Of a stretch of DNA of 20,101 nucleotides, positions 1-6,848 are shown in pieces. The notes under the pieces are model-generated. The model had not been told where the DNA came from. It saw nothing but the letters and a program-made list of their open reading frames with translations, and did no database searches. Made by a program: the position numbers and the translations under genes. The stretch covers positions 1 to 20,101 of the forward strand of contig DAOUWX010000012.1 in NCBI GenBank assembly GCA_030666935.1, in the 5' to 3' direction. Source of the DNA: Atribacterota bacterium (GTDB lineage Bacteria > Atribacterota > Phoenicimicrobiia > Phoenicimicrobiales > Phoenicimicrobiaceae). Within the stretch, counting starts at the first letter, position 1. The number at the start of each line of letters is the position of its first letter.

Positions 1-165
1 AAAATTATTCAATCTTCTTATTTAGGAAATATTATTGATTATAAAATTAAAGTGGGTAATTGGGAAGTTCGAACCAACAGCGATGCTAAATACAACTTTA
101 AGGTTGGAGAAGAAGTGACTTTTTATCTATCACCTGAGGATATTATTGTAACTCGAGAAGAATAA
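1..165 (+). CDS. ABC transporter ATPase, C-terminal TOBE-domain fragment (5' end outside window)
   Basis: The reading frame is open from base 1 and ends at TAA 163-165, giving 54 residues that begin KIIQSSYLGN. The pattern (SSYLGN, then a beta-rich stretch, then FKVGEEVTFYLSPEDIIV) is that of the C-terminal TOBE domain of PotA/FbpC/MalK-like importer ATPases, which follows the nucleotide-binding domain and helps sense substrate or regulators. Walker motifs lie upstream of the window, so the substrate is unknown. It differs clearly from the C-terminus of the other ATPase at 9113-10234, so it belongs to a second transporter. The next gene starts 22 bases later and may be in the same operon. The family call rests on the tail only. 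Confidence 0.75.
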   Translation, partial: KIIQSSYLGNIIDYKIKVGNWEVRTNSDAKYNFKVGEEVTFYLSPEDIIVTREE

Positions 166-187
166 ATTTTAAGTTAAAGAGAAAAAC

Positions 188-868
188 ATGAATACAACTG
201 TTCTTTATTCTCAAGCGGGTATTGCCACTCAGATAGTGATTTCTGTGGAAGAAGATTATTTTATTGTCGATGCGGGAGATGGTACCTTAAGAGATTTATT
301 GTGTGAAAAAATTGATCTTAGAAAAATAAAAGGAATATTCTTAACTCATGGACATTATGACCATATAGCGGGATTGTATGCCTTGTTAGGGTATTTTCGA
401 ATAGTTGAAAGAGAATGTCCAATTAATATATATTTTCCAAAAGGATGTAAAGAAGCTCAACAGATTATTTTTGCGTTTAAAGAAAATTATGATGATTTTT
501 CCTTCAAAATCCAAATACATGAAGTAAAAGGTGGAGATGAGGTTAAGATAGAAGATTTAAAAGTAAAAATATATCAGATGAGACATTATGCAGCTGTGGG
601 AGTTAACCGGATTTTGCATCCTGATCCAGCGGTTGGTTATAGATTTACATATAAAGGAGAATCAGTAGCTATTAGTGGAGACACTGGTATCTGTCCAGGC
701 CTAAGAAAGTTAGTCGGCGGTGCAGATTTAGCTTTAATAGACTCTACTTTAAACAAAGATGAAGAAACTAAAGAATTATTGGAGAAATTACATCTTTCTA
801 AAGAAAAGGCAGAAGAAATTGGGAAATTAGCAAAAAAATGTATATTAATTCATCGACAATATAAATAA
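188..868 (+). CDS. Metallo-beta-lactamase-fold metal-dependent hydrolase (RNase Z-like subfamily)
   Basis: This 226-residue protein has the metal-binding motif THGHYDHIAG (H54, H56, D58, H59), a second-site H133, the bridging aspartate in ISGDTG (D165) and a terminal histidine in ILIHRQYK (H222). The order matches RNase Z/arylsulfatase-like MBL hydrolases, which bind two Zn (or Mn/Fe) ions in the cytoplasm. It is shorter than typical RNase Z (about 300 residues), and I see no exosite arm, so it is more likely a small-molecule hydrolase than a tRNA 3'-processing enzyme. It ends only four residues after H222, within the usual C-terminal motif. It sits 22 bases after an ABC ATPase tail, suggesting that it acts on the imported compound. 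The ribosome binding site (AAAGAG region) is weak. Substrate unknown. Confidence 0.85.
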   Translation: MNTTVLYSQAGIATQIVISVEEDYFIVDAGDGTLRDLLCEKIDLRKIKGIFLTHGHYDHIAGLYALLGYFRIVERECPINIYFPKGCKEAQQIIFAFKENYDDFSFKIQIHEVKGGDEVKIEDLKVKIYQMRHYAAVGVNRILHPDPAVGYRFTYKGESVAISGDTGICPGLRKLVGGADLALIDSTLNKDEETKELLEKLHLSKEKAEEIGKLAKKCILIHRQYK

Positions 869-876
869 ATTTGTTT

Positions 877-905
877 TTGATAAAATATACCTGTTTCATT
901 TTAAA
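877..905 (+). promoter_or_regulatory. Candidate sigma-A promoter for the iolG operon
   Basis: A -35-like TTGATA (877-882) and a -10-like TTTAAA (900-905) are separated by 17 bases in the short AT-rich gap before iolG. The -35 has five of six consensus bases and the -10 four of six. In such AT-rich DNA chance matches are common, so this is only a candidate. I saw no clear operator palindrome overlapping it. Confidence 0.3.
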
Positions 906-931
906 AAATAATAAGAAAGGAAATATAAATT

Positions 932-1939
932 ATGGAAAAAGTTAATGTTGGTGTAATTGGTGTGGGTAGAATCGGGAAACTACATGCCCGAAATTTAAAA
1001 TATCAGGTTCCCGGGACAAAAGTGTTAGCAGTTGCTGATATATTTGAAAAGAGCATCAGGGAAGTTGCATCCCAATTAGAAATACCTATTGCTGAAAAAG
1101 ATTATCGAGCTTTATTAGAAAATGACGACATTAATGCAGTAGTTATCTGTTCGTCTACCGATACTCATGCTCAAATAATTTCTGAGGCAGCTCAGGCGGG
1201 GAAGCATATTTTCTGTGAAAAACCTATCGCTTTGGATATAGATAAAATAAACCAAGCTATAGATGCAGTAAAGAAAGCAGGGGTAAAATTACAGGTCGGT
1301 TTTAATCGCCGATTTGACCCCAGTTTTAAAAAAGCTAAAGATCTAGTGGCGAAAGGAACGATTGGAACCCCTCATTTAGTAAGAATAACCAGCAGGGATC
1401 CTGAACCCCCACCGATCAGTTATGTTAAAGTATCCGGGGGAATCTTTTTGGATATGATGATTCATGATTTTGATATAGCCCGTTTCCTTTTAGGTCAAGA
1501 GGTGGTTGAGTTGATGGCGGTGGGCAGTTGCCTGGTTGACCCGGCTATCGGAGAGGCAGGGGATATTGATACCGCAATAGTCACCCTAAAATATGAGAAT
1601 GGTGCCTGGGGAACTATCGATAACAGTCGAAAAGCAGTTTATGGCTATGACCAGCGTATAGAAATATTTGGTTCAGAAGGCTGTGTTATGGTAGGGAATC
1701 CAACACCAACAGAGGTAATTGTCAATGGCGCAGAGGATACCAAGACTGATAAACCTCTTTATTTCTTTACAGAGAGATATCAGGAAGCATACTTAACTGA
1801 AATGAAAGAATTTATTAAATGTATTCAGGAGGATACAAAATCGCCAGTTGGTGGTTTCGATGGTAAAATCTCTGTTCAGATGGGGTATGCAGCTAAAGAA
1901 TCTCTAATTAAGAGAAGTTTTGTAAGAATAAGCAAGTAA
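932..1939 (+). CDS. iolG: myo-Inositol 2-dehydrogenase, Gfo/Idh/MocA family
   Basis: IolG oxidises myo-inositol at C2 to scyllo-inosose with NAD, the first step of inositol catabolism, in the cytoplasm. The 335-residue protein has an N-terminal Rossmann fold with GVGRIG (residues 10-15), the EKP motif with catalytic K97, and the C-terminal dehydrogenase domain with D174 and H178 in FLDMMIHDFD, matching the K-D-H triad of Bacillus inositol dehydrogenase. Length is normal for the family. The AGAAAGG ribosome binding site lies about ten bases before ATG. The next genes encode a LacI regulator and the IolM/IolN enzymes that act on scyllo-inosose, which supports inositol over other Gfo/Idh/MocA substrates. 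Activity on another polyol cannot be excluded from sequence alone. Confidence 0.9.
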   Translation: MEKVNVGVIGVGRIGKLHARNLKYQVPGTKVLAVADIFEKSIREVASQLEIPIAEKDYRALLENDDINAVVICSSTDTHAQIISEAAQAGKHIFCEKPIALDIDKINQAIDAVKKAGVKLQVGFNRRFDPSFKKAKDLVAKGTIGTPHLVRITSRDPEPPPISYVKVSGGIFLDMMIHDFDIARFLLGQEVVELMAVGSCLVDPAIGEAGDIDTAIVTLKYENGAWGTIDNSRKAVYGYDQRIEIFGSEGCVMVGNPTPTEVIVNGAEDTKTDKPLYFFTERYQEAYLTEMKEFIKCIQEDTKSPVGGFDGKISVQMGYAAKESLIKRSFVRISK

Positions 1940-1976
1940 AAATTAAAGAGAAGAAAGGAAAGAACAAGAATCGATT

Positions 1977-2993
1977 ATGAATCCGACTATTAAAGATGTG
2001 GCAAGTTTAGCGGGGGTTCATCCCTCCACAGTATCTCGGGTAATAAATGATGATTCTCGGATAAGTGAAAAGACTAAAAACAAAGTTCTTTTGATAATTA
2101 GAAAATTAGGATATACCCCCAATGCCATTGCTCGGGGTCTAAAGACAAAAAGAACTCATACCTTAGGAATGCTTATTCCGGATATCACCAATCCATTTTT
2201 TGCAGAGATAGCTCGAGGTGTGGAGGACGCAGCAAATAAAAATAATTTTAATGTCATATTGTGTAATACTGATGATAAGTTAAAAAAAGAGAGAACCTAT
2301 TTAGAAATATTGCGGGGAAAAAGAGTTGATGGTTTAATTTTGGGAACGGCCCATATCAGAGACAAGAGTATCTTGGAGTTGGAGAAGAAAAAATTTCCCT
2401 ATATCTTGGTTTCCCGTAATATTGAAGGTTTGGATAAAAATTGTGTTATTGTCGATGATGTAACTGGAGGAATAATGGCAACCGAGTATCTGATTAAACT
2501 TGGATACCGAAAAATCGCCCATATTACCGGTCCTCTTAAAGTAAGAGGTTCTATCAATCGTTTAGAAGGTTATAAACTTGCCTTAGAAAAACATCAAATT
2601 GAATATAAAGAAGAATTAGTTAAAGAGGGAGATTTCAGGATAAAGGGTGGCTATCAAGCTATGAAAAAGTTTCTTGAATTACCTGAACCACCTACTGCAA
2701 TATTTGCTGCTAATGATTTGCTGGCTTTAGGAGCTATGCAGGTTATTCAGAAGAAGAAATACCATATTCCCAAAGATTTTTGTATTATTGGCTTTGATGA
2801 TATTCGTTTGGCTTCTTTTGTCTACCCCCCCTTAACTACTATTCGTCAGCCGATGCTGGAGATGGGGACATTAGCAGTGAAGATGTTATTAAGAATAATA
2901 GAGGAGGGAGAATTTAATCAAAGAAAAATAGTGTTAAAATCTAAACTAATCATAAGAGAATCTTGTAAAAAAATAAATAAAATAAAAATATAA
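1977..2993 (+). CDS. LacI-family transcriptional regulator of the inositol cluster
   Basis: This 338-residue protein has an N-terminal LacI helix-turn-helix (TIKDVASLAGVHPSTVSRVI, residues 4-23), the hinge region (NAIARGLKTKRT), and a periplasmic-binding-protein-like effector domain from about residue 60, with the family signatures FAANDLLALG and IIGFDDI. It should bind an operator as a dimer and release or bind it in response to a sugar-like ligand. It lies between iolG and iolM in the same direction, so it probably controls this cluster and the ligand may be inositol or an early pathway intermediate. This is inference. The start codon fits family N-termini although the purine-rich RBS (AGAAAGGAAAG) is rather far upstream. 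An 8-base palindrome AATCGATT (1969-1976) abuts the ATG and might be part of an autoregulatory site. Confidence 0.9.
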   Translation: MNPTIKDVASLAGVHPSTVSRVINDDSRISEKTKNKVLLIIRKLGYTPNAIARGLKTKRTHTLGMLIPDITNPFFAEIARGVEDAANKNNFNVILCNTDDKLKKERTYLEILRGKRVDGLILGTAHIRDKSILELEKKKFPYILVSRNIEGLDKNCVIVDDVTGGIMATEYLIKLGYRKIAHITGPLKVRGSINRLEGYKLALEKHQIEYKEELVKEGDFRIKGGYQAMKKFLELPEPPTAIFAANDLLALGAMQVIQKKKYHIPKDFCIIGFDDIRLASFVYPPLTTIRQPMLEMGTLAVKMLLRIIEEGEFNQRKIVLKSKLIIRESCKKINKIKI

Positions 2994-3036
2994 AAAATAT
3001 ATTATTAAATTAAAATTAAAAAAAGGAGAAACAAAA

Positions 3037-4221
3037 ATGAAAACCGTTACTTTGTGTGCTGATTGGCAACCTAAACCAGATTTTAAATTAGGAACAAAAG
3101 ATATTGACGGGAAACTTACTTATTTAGGGAGCAAAGTCTGGAAAAATCCGGAGATTAAAATAGTAGAGAAAGATGTTCCCAAAATTGGGCTTACAGAGGT
3201 TTTAATCAAAGTTAAGGCCTGCGGAATATGTGGAAGTGATGTCCACATGGCTCAACCTGATGATGATGGTTACATCTGGTACCCGGGACTTACTGCTTTT
3301 CCGGCGACCTTAGGTCATGAATTTTCAGGAGTGGTAGTGGAGGCAGGTGAACAGGCCATTAACAAGAGAACGGGGAGGAAATTCGAAGAAGGAGAAGCAG
3401 TGACTGCAGAAGAAATGGTCTGGTGTGCTTCTTGCCGACCCTGCGCAGATGGCTACCCTAATCACTGTGAAAAATTACAGGAGATTGGTTTTAGTTGTGA
3501 TGGCGCTTTTGCAGAATATGTCAAAGTTGATTCCCGCTATATTTGGAGTCTGGAGGAATTAAAGAGAATTTATAAAGGTGATGACCTATTCCTGGCTGGT
3601 AGTGTAGTTGAACCTACTTCTGTAGCTTATAATGCGATAATAGAGCGAGGAGGAGGGATAAGACCCGGAGATAATGCCGTAATTTTAGGTGGAGGACCTA
3701 TCGGTCTTGCGGCGGTGGCTATAATGAAAAAAGCCGGAGCTTCCAATGTAATTCTCTCTGAACCTTCTGAACCAAGAGCAAAATTAGGCAGATTAATGGG
3801 TGCAGACCATATCATTAATCCTTTTAAAGAAAACTTTTCAGAGAGAGTGCTAGATATTACAGGAGGTCTGGGAGCTAAATTGTACTTAGAAGCAACCGGC
3901 TTACCTGATAAGGTCTGGGCAGATATTGAACAATCTATTTGGGAAGGTAAAATGATTAACAGCACAGTGGTTATCGTTGCCCGTGCAGACAAGAAGATTC
4001 CGGTAACCGGAGAAGTCTTCCAGGTAAGAAGGGCTTCTATTGTAGGTTCTCAAGGTCATTCCGGACACGGAACATTCCCCAGAGTGATAAGTTCAATGGC
4101 ATCAGGGATGGACATGACTCCACTAATTACCAAAAAGATTACCTTAGACGAAGTTCCGGAGAATATAGTCCTCCTGCGGACTGATAGAACGGAATGTAAA
4201 ATTACCTGTGAGTTCAAATAA
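3037..4221 (+). CDS. iolM: scyllo-Inosose 3-dehydrogenase, zinc-dependent medium-chain dehydrogenase
   Basis: IolM oxidises scyllo-inosose to a diketo-inositol in the Thermotoga-type inositol pathway. The 394-residue protein has the catalytic zinc residues C65 (in CGICGSDVH) and H94/E95 (in GHE), four structural-zinc cysteines (C130, C133, C136, C144) and the nucleotide-binding GGGPIG (218-223). An acidic E242 in LSEPSEPR favours NAD over NADP. The length and stretches such as the N-terminal KLGTKDIDGKLTYLGSKVW and the later GSQGHSGHGTFPRVIS agree closely with my memory of T. maritima TM0412 (IolM), unlike generic sorbitol or threonine dehydrogenases. It has a good RBS (AAAGGAG) and ends 24 bases before iolN, so the two are surely co-transcribed. 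Confidence 0.92.
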   Translation: MKTVTLCADWQPKPDFKLGTKDIDGKLTYLGSKVWKNPEIKIVEKDVPKIGLTEVLIKVKACGICGSDVHMAQPDDDGYIWYPGLTAFPATLGHEFSGVVVEAGEQAINKRTGRKFEEGEAVTAEEMVWCASCRPCADGYPNHCEKLQEIGFSCDGAFAEYVKVDSRYIWSLEELKRIYKGDDLFLAGSVVEPTSVAYNAIIERGGGIRPGDNAVILGGGPIGLAAVAIMKKAGASNVILSEPSEPRAKLGRLMGADHIINPFKENFSERVLDITGGLGAKLYLEATGLPDKVWADIEQSIWEGKMINSTVVIVARADKKIPVTGEVFQVRRASIVGSQGHSGHGTFPRVISSMASGMDMTPLITKKITLDEVPENIVLLRTDRTECKITCEFK

Positions 4222-4245
4222 TTTAACAAAAAGGAGGAATTGGAA

Positions 4246-5370
4246 ATGTCTAATAAGAAAAATGAAAAATGGCTGACTACTGATTATCCTCAAATAATTT
4301 TTGAAAATAGCCAGGTAGGCCGATTAAAAAAAGAATTATTTGATGCACCGATGAGTAAGATTGAAGGGATACTTAAAGAATATGAAGTTCCTTCTCCTTC
4401 AGAACTGGGGAAGGCAGGGAGCTATATCCAGACTACTCCCCGTATGCATGTTATTGAAAACAGACGTAAAGATGATTTTGTCTTTGTACCGGTGGGATGT
4501 ACTGAATGTCACGGTGATTACGCTAACACCGGACTGGATACTTTTATGGTCACCCAGATTTGTGAAGGAGTGCGCCGCTATACAAAAAATAGAGATGGAG
4601 TAGGTTGCAGCCTGGCATTGCCTCCCTTAAACTATGGTGCACATCCTTATCATCATTGTGGTATGGCCGGAACAATTATTATGCCGGAAGATGTAATTAG
4701 AGAGACTATGATTAATGTGATGTATGGACTGTGGAATGATGGTTTCCGCAAACAGATGTGGGTAAATAATCATGGGCAATTATGGGTATTGGAATCTGCC
4801 ATACAGGAATTCTGTAAACGCTACCAATTACCGGGTATTTATCGAGTAATTGACTGGCATCGCTCTATCAGAGAATTCTTTATCCCCATTGATAGAAAAG
4901 ATAGTCTCACCACTGACTTCATTCATGCTGATGAGGCAGAGGCATCTGTTGCCAAATTACTCTTCCCTGATATGATAGATATGAAGTATGCTGTAGACAC
5001 AGAGGGTGATTCATTATTACCTGGTGGTCATTTTGATACATCAGTTGACCCTTATCATCGACCTCAAGGGTGGCAGCAAGGAGAAGGTCAATCTGCAATT
5101 GAAAGATCAGCTGTTCCGGAAGGAGTAGTAGGCTGTCCGACTCGAGCCAGTGCCGAAAAAGCAAAACGTCCTATTGCCGCTATTCTTAGATACTTAACTT
5201 TGGTTCACGATGAGGTTATGGAAACTTATCCGGCCGGGAAATTACCTCCGGTAGAAAAGATCAGCTTGCGTGACCCTAAAGAGATGGAGCCATTCTTAAA
5301 AGAACCTATGAGCAAAGGCTGGAAGTCTGTATTTGAATTACCATATATCGGACAAATAAATAGTCTATAG
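4246..5370 (+). CDS. iolN: Diketo-inositol hydrolase, creatininase family
   Basis: IolN is the ring-opening step of the Thermotoga inositol route, hydrolysing diketo-inositol to 5-keto-L-gluconate. The protein keeps the creatininase-family metal ligands: E87 and H89 in VGCTECHG, D98 in TGLDTF, H176 in NNHGQ (family usually NGHGGN) and E230 in HADEAEAS. It is longer (374 residues) than ordinary creatininases (about 240-260), with extra N- and C-terminal segments, as expected for this branch. I chose ATG 4246 over an in-frame TTG at 4240 because AAGGAGG (4231-4237) is eight bases from the ATG but only two from the TTG. The position directly after iolM supports the role. Annotation pipelines would probably call it a creatininase family protein. 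Confidence 0.88.
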   Translation: MSNKKNEKWLTTDYPQIIFENSQVGRLKKELFDAPMSKIEGILKEYEVPSPSELGKAGSYIQTTPRMHVIENRRKDDFVFVPVGCTECHGDYANTGLDTFMVTQICEGVRRYTKNRDGVGCSLALPPLNYGAHPYHHCGMAGTIIMPEDVIRETMINVMYGLWNDGFRKQMWVNNHGQLWVLESAIQEFCKRYQLPGIYRVIDWHRSIREFFIPIDRKDSLTTDFIHADEAEASVAKLLFPDMIDMKYAVDTEGDSLLPGGHFDTSVDPYHRPQGWQQGEGQSAIERSAVPEGVVGCPTRASAEKAKRPIAAILRYLTLVHDEVMETYPAGKLPPVEKISLRDPKEMEPFLKEPMSKGWKSVFELPYIGQINSL

Positions 5371-5381
5371 TGAATAGTTAT

Positions 5382-5420
5382 TTGTCATTGCGAGCGACCA
5401 TAGGGAGCGCGGCAATCTCA
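5382..5420. repeat. REP-like dispersed repeat (GTCATTGCGAGCG ... GGCAATCTC type)
   Basis: The segment starts TTGTCATTGCGAGCG and ends GCGCGGCAATCTCA, with imperfectly complementary ends (ATTGCGAGCG against CGCGGCAAT). I recognise this consensus from memory as a short palindromic repeat spread through intergenic regions of many bacterial genomes. It begins 12 bases after the iolN stop and is markedly richer in G+C than the surrounding DNA. It is followed by a short array of TAGCGTATAGCG-like units (5426-5453). Confidence 0.6.
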
Positions 5421-5460
5421 TAAAATAGCGTATAGCGGGTAGCGTATAGCGTTTAGTAAG

Positions 5461-5489
5461 TAGGGGCGTATTGCTCTATACACCCCCCC
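5461..5489. repeat. Short palindromic repeat (TAGGGGCGTAT ... TATACACCCC)
   Basis: GGGGCGTAT pairs with TATACACCCC at eight of nine positions around a short loop. The form resembles the dispersed GTAGGGGCG-type hairpins of many environmental bacterial genomes. A related unit occurs at 17316-17341 in this window. It could form an RNA hairpin downstream of iolN, but there is no T-run after it. Confidence 0.5.
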
Positions 5490-5516
5490 AATATAATCAT
5501 AGAAATTATAAAACTC

Positions 5517-5543
5517 GTAGGACAGGCATCTCGCCTGTCTATG
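5517..5543. repeat. Short palindromic repeat (GACAGGC-ATCTC-GCCTGTC)
   Basis: Perfect 7-base stem GACAGGC (5521-5527) and GCCTGTC (5533-5539) around the loop ATCTC, framed by GTAG and TATG. This is a familiar dispersed intergenic hairpin type. It is the third of four unrelated palindromes in the same gap. A terminator role is possible but no T-run follows. Confidence 0.55.
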
Positions 5544-5549
5544 TATCAT

Positions 5550-5620
5550 CCCCTCTCCCCTGGAGGGAGAGGGCCTGCCCTGTGTGTAGTAGAGAAAATT
5601 ACTGCACAGGGTAAAGGTGA
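5550..5620. repeat. Compound palindromic repeat with two nested hairpins
   Basis: First hairpin: CCCTCTCCC (5551-5559) with GGGAGAGGG (5565-5573), a perfect 9-base stem around CTGGA. Second hairpin: CCCTGTG (5578-5584) with CACAGGG (5605-5611), with a further AGTA/TACT pairing inside. The closing GGTGAGGGGG can also pair with the opening CCCCTCTCCC. The architecture is that of a MITE- or REP-like repeat unit. It is strikingly GC-rich against the AT-rich background. Confidence 0.55.
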
Positions 5621-5652
5621 GGGGGAATAATCTGAATAATAAATAATGGATC

Positions 5653-5686
5653 GAATTAATTCTACCTCTTATACAATTTATACAAT
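5653..5686. promoter_or_regulatory. Candidate regulatory site before iolO: palindrome plus 9-base tandem repeat
   Basis: A perfect 10-base palindrome GAATTAATTC (5653-5662) is followed by an exact tandem duplication TTATACAAT (5669-5677 and 5678-5686), 33 bases before the iolO ATG. Such a pair of direct repeats can be a regulator half-site array or part of a promoter (TATACAAT is -10-like). The repeat cluster separating iolN from iolO makes a separate iolO promoter plausible. In AT-rich DNA this could also be chance. Confidence 0.35.
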
Positions 5687-5718
5687 ATAAATTTTAATTA
5701 TAATAGGAGTATCAAATA

Positions 5719-6528
5719 ATGAAAAAAAGTATAGTAGTTTCTACTCAGCCTACTAAGTTTTCTGCTTTAGCCTTTAAAGAAGATTTTGAAGAAAGCATTA
5801 AGAAAGTTGCAGACTTGGGTTTTGACGGTGCAGAATTAGCGGTTAGAAATCCTAAAGATTTAAAAGTGGATGATGTTATCAATATAATAAAAGAAAATAA
5901 TTTAGAAGTCCCGGCAATAGGTACCGGACAGGCTTACGGAGAAGAAGGTTTAAGCTTTTCTGATCCAGACGAAACAATTAGGAAGATGGCAGTTGAAAGA
6001 ATAAATGATCAGATAGTATTTGCTTCCCATTTTAATGCTCAGGTGATTATTGGGTTAATAAGGGGAATAATAAAAGAAAGTGTAAACAAAACAGAAGCCG
6101 AAGAATGGACTATTGATTGTTTAAGAAAATGCACAGAATTTGCAAAAGAATACAATATAGGGCTTACCTTAGAACCGGTAAATAGATATGAAGGCAATTT
6201 TATTAATACCCTCAACGAAGGAATTGAATTTATTAAACGGGTAGAAGTATCTAATTTAGGGTTATTGGCAGATACTTTTCATATGAACATCGAAGAAGTT
6301 TCAATCTACGATAGTATTATTCAAGCAAAAGATTATATCACCCATGTCCACTTTGCCGATAGTAACCGCTGGGCACCCGGCTGCGGCCATCTTGATTTTG
6401 CTAAGATAATTCAGACTTTAAAGAAGATAGGTTACCAAGGTTATGTATCTGCCGAGATACTACCCTTTCCTGATCCGGATAGTTGTGCCCGCCTTACTGC
6501 TGAAACTTTGGATAAAATTGGTTGTTAG
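5719..6528 (+). CDS. iolO: 5-Keto-L-gluconate epimerase, TIM-barrel sugar isomerase/epimerase family
   Basis: IolO interconverts 5-keto-L-gluconate and D-tagaturonate, joining inositol breakdown to the hexuronate pathway. The 269-residue TIM barrel carries the four metal ligands expected of this superfamily: E152 (LEPVNRYE), D185 (ADTFHMN), H211 (VHFADSNR) and E246 (VSAEILPF), with H188 beside the D185 ligand. Segments such as AIGTGQAY, TFHMNIEEV and FADSNRWAPGCGH agree with my memory of T. maritima TM0416 (IolO), so this is more specific than a generic xylose-isomerase-like annotation. The RBS AGGAG is well placed. It is separated from iolN by 348 bases of repeats but follows the pathway order. 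Confidence 0.88.
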   Translation: MKKSIVVSTQPTKFSALAFKEDFEESIKKVADLGFDGAELAVRNPKDLKVDDVINIIKENNLEVPAIGTGQAYGEEGLSFSDPDETIRKMAVERINDQIVFASHFNAQVIIGLIRGIIKESVNKTEAEEWTIDCLRKCTEFAKEYNIGLTLEPVNRYEGNFINTLNEGIEFIKRVEVSNLGLLADTFHMNIEEVSIYDSIIQAKDYITHVHFADSNRWAPGCGHLDFAKIIQTLKKIGYQGYVSAEILPFPDPDSCARLTAETLDKIGC

Positions 6529-6848
6529 TTAATAATAACTATAATTTAATAACATATTTTTAATATTATAGAAAATCATTAAAATTGTTCTTTCCCAGGG
6601 TCCCATGGAAATTTATGCCCGGCTTGATTCTAATAAACCGAGCTTTATGATTAGAGAAATACTTTTCATAGTCGGGAAATTTAGTTCAAGACGAAGACAT
6701 AGATACCATGATTTTTGTAGAAATATAAGTATATTTTGTTGTATTACCGTAAGGGTAGCAAAAATGTAGAAAGATTAAATATTTATCTTGTTTTAATTGT
6801 ATTAGAATAGTATTATTAATAATAAATGGTTAATGAAATGGAAGTGGC
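6529..6848. other. 320-base intergenic region, no convincing gene
   Basis: Mostly AT-rich, with one GC-richer block around 6594-6645 (CCCAGGGTCCCATGG, later GCCCGGCTT ... AACCGAGC, an imperfect 7-of-9 inverted repeat that might end the iolO transcript). An open frame 6605-6769 of 54 codons lacks a ribosome binding site and matches nothing I recognise. A short hairpin, TACC-GTAA-GGGTA, lies near 6745-6757. I see no tRNA or riboswitch. Confidence 0.5.
6788..6816 (+). promoter_or_regulatory. Weak candidate promoter for the TIM-barrel gene at 6849
   Basis: TTGTTT (6788-6793) and TATTAT (6811-6816) have a 17-base spacer. The -10 matches consensus at five of six bases but the -35 only at three of six. 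The position, about 33 bases before the start codon, is suitable. Chance matches are likely in such AT-rich DNA. Confidence 0.25.

Noticed and set aside
3627..3992. Minus-strand open frame of 121 codons inside iolM
   Set aside because: It is a shadow of the iolM coding frame, whose motifs are unmistakable. The product is low-complexity.
4240..4245. In-frame TTG start for iolN
   Set aside because: It lies only two bases after AAGGAGG. ATG 4246 has normal spacing.
4361..4603. Plus-strand open frame of 80 codons inside iolN
   Set aside because: It is out of frame with the conserved creatininase motifs and has no independent evidence.
6605..6769. 54-codon open frame between iolO and the TIM-barrel gene
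   Set aside because: No ribosome binding site, an odd composition and no recognisable motif. More likely non-coding.
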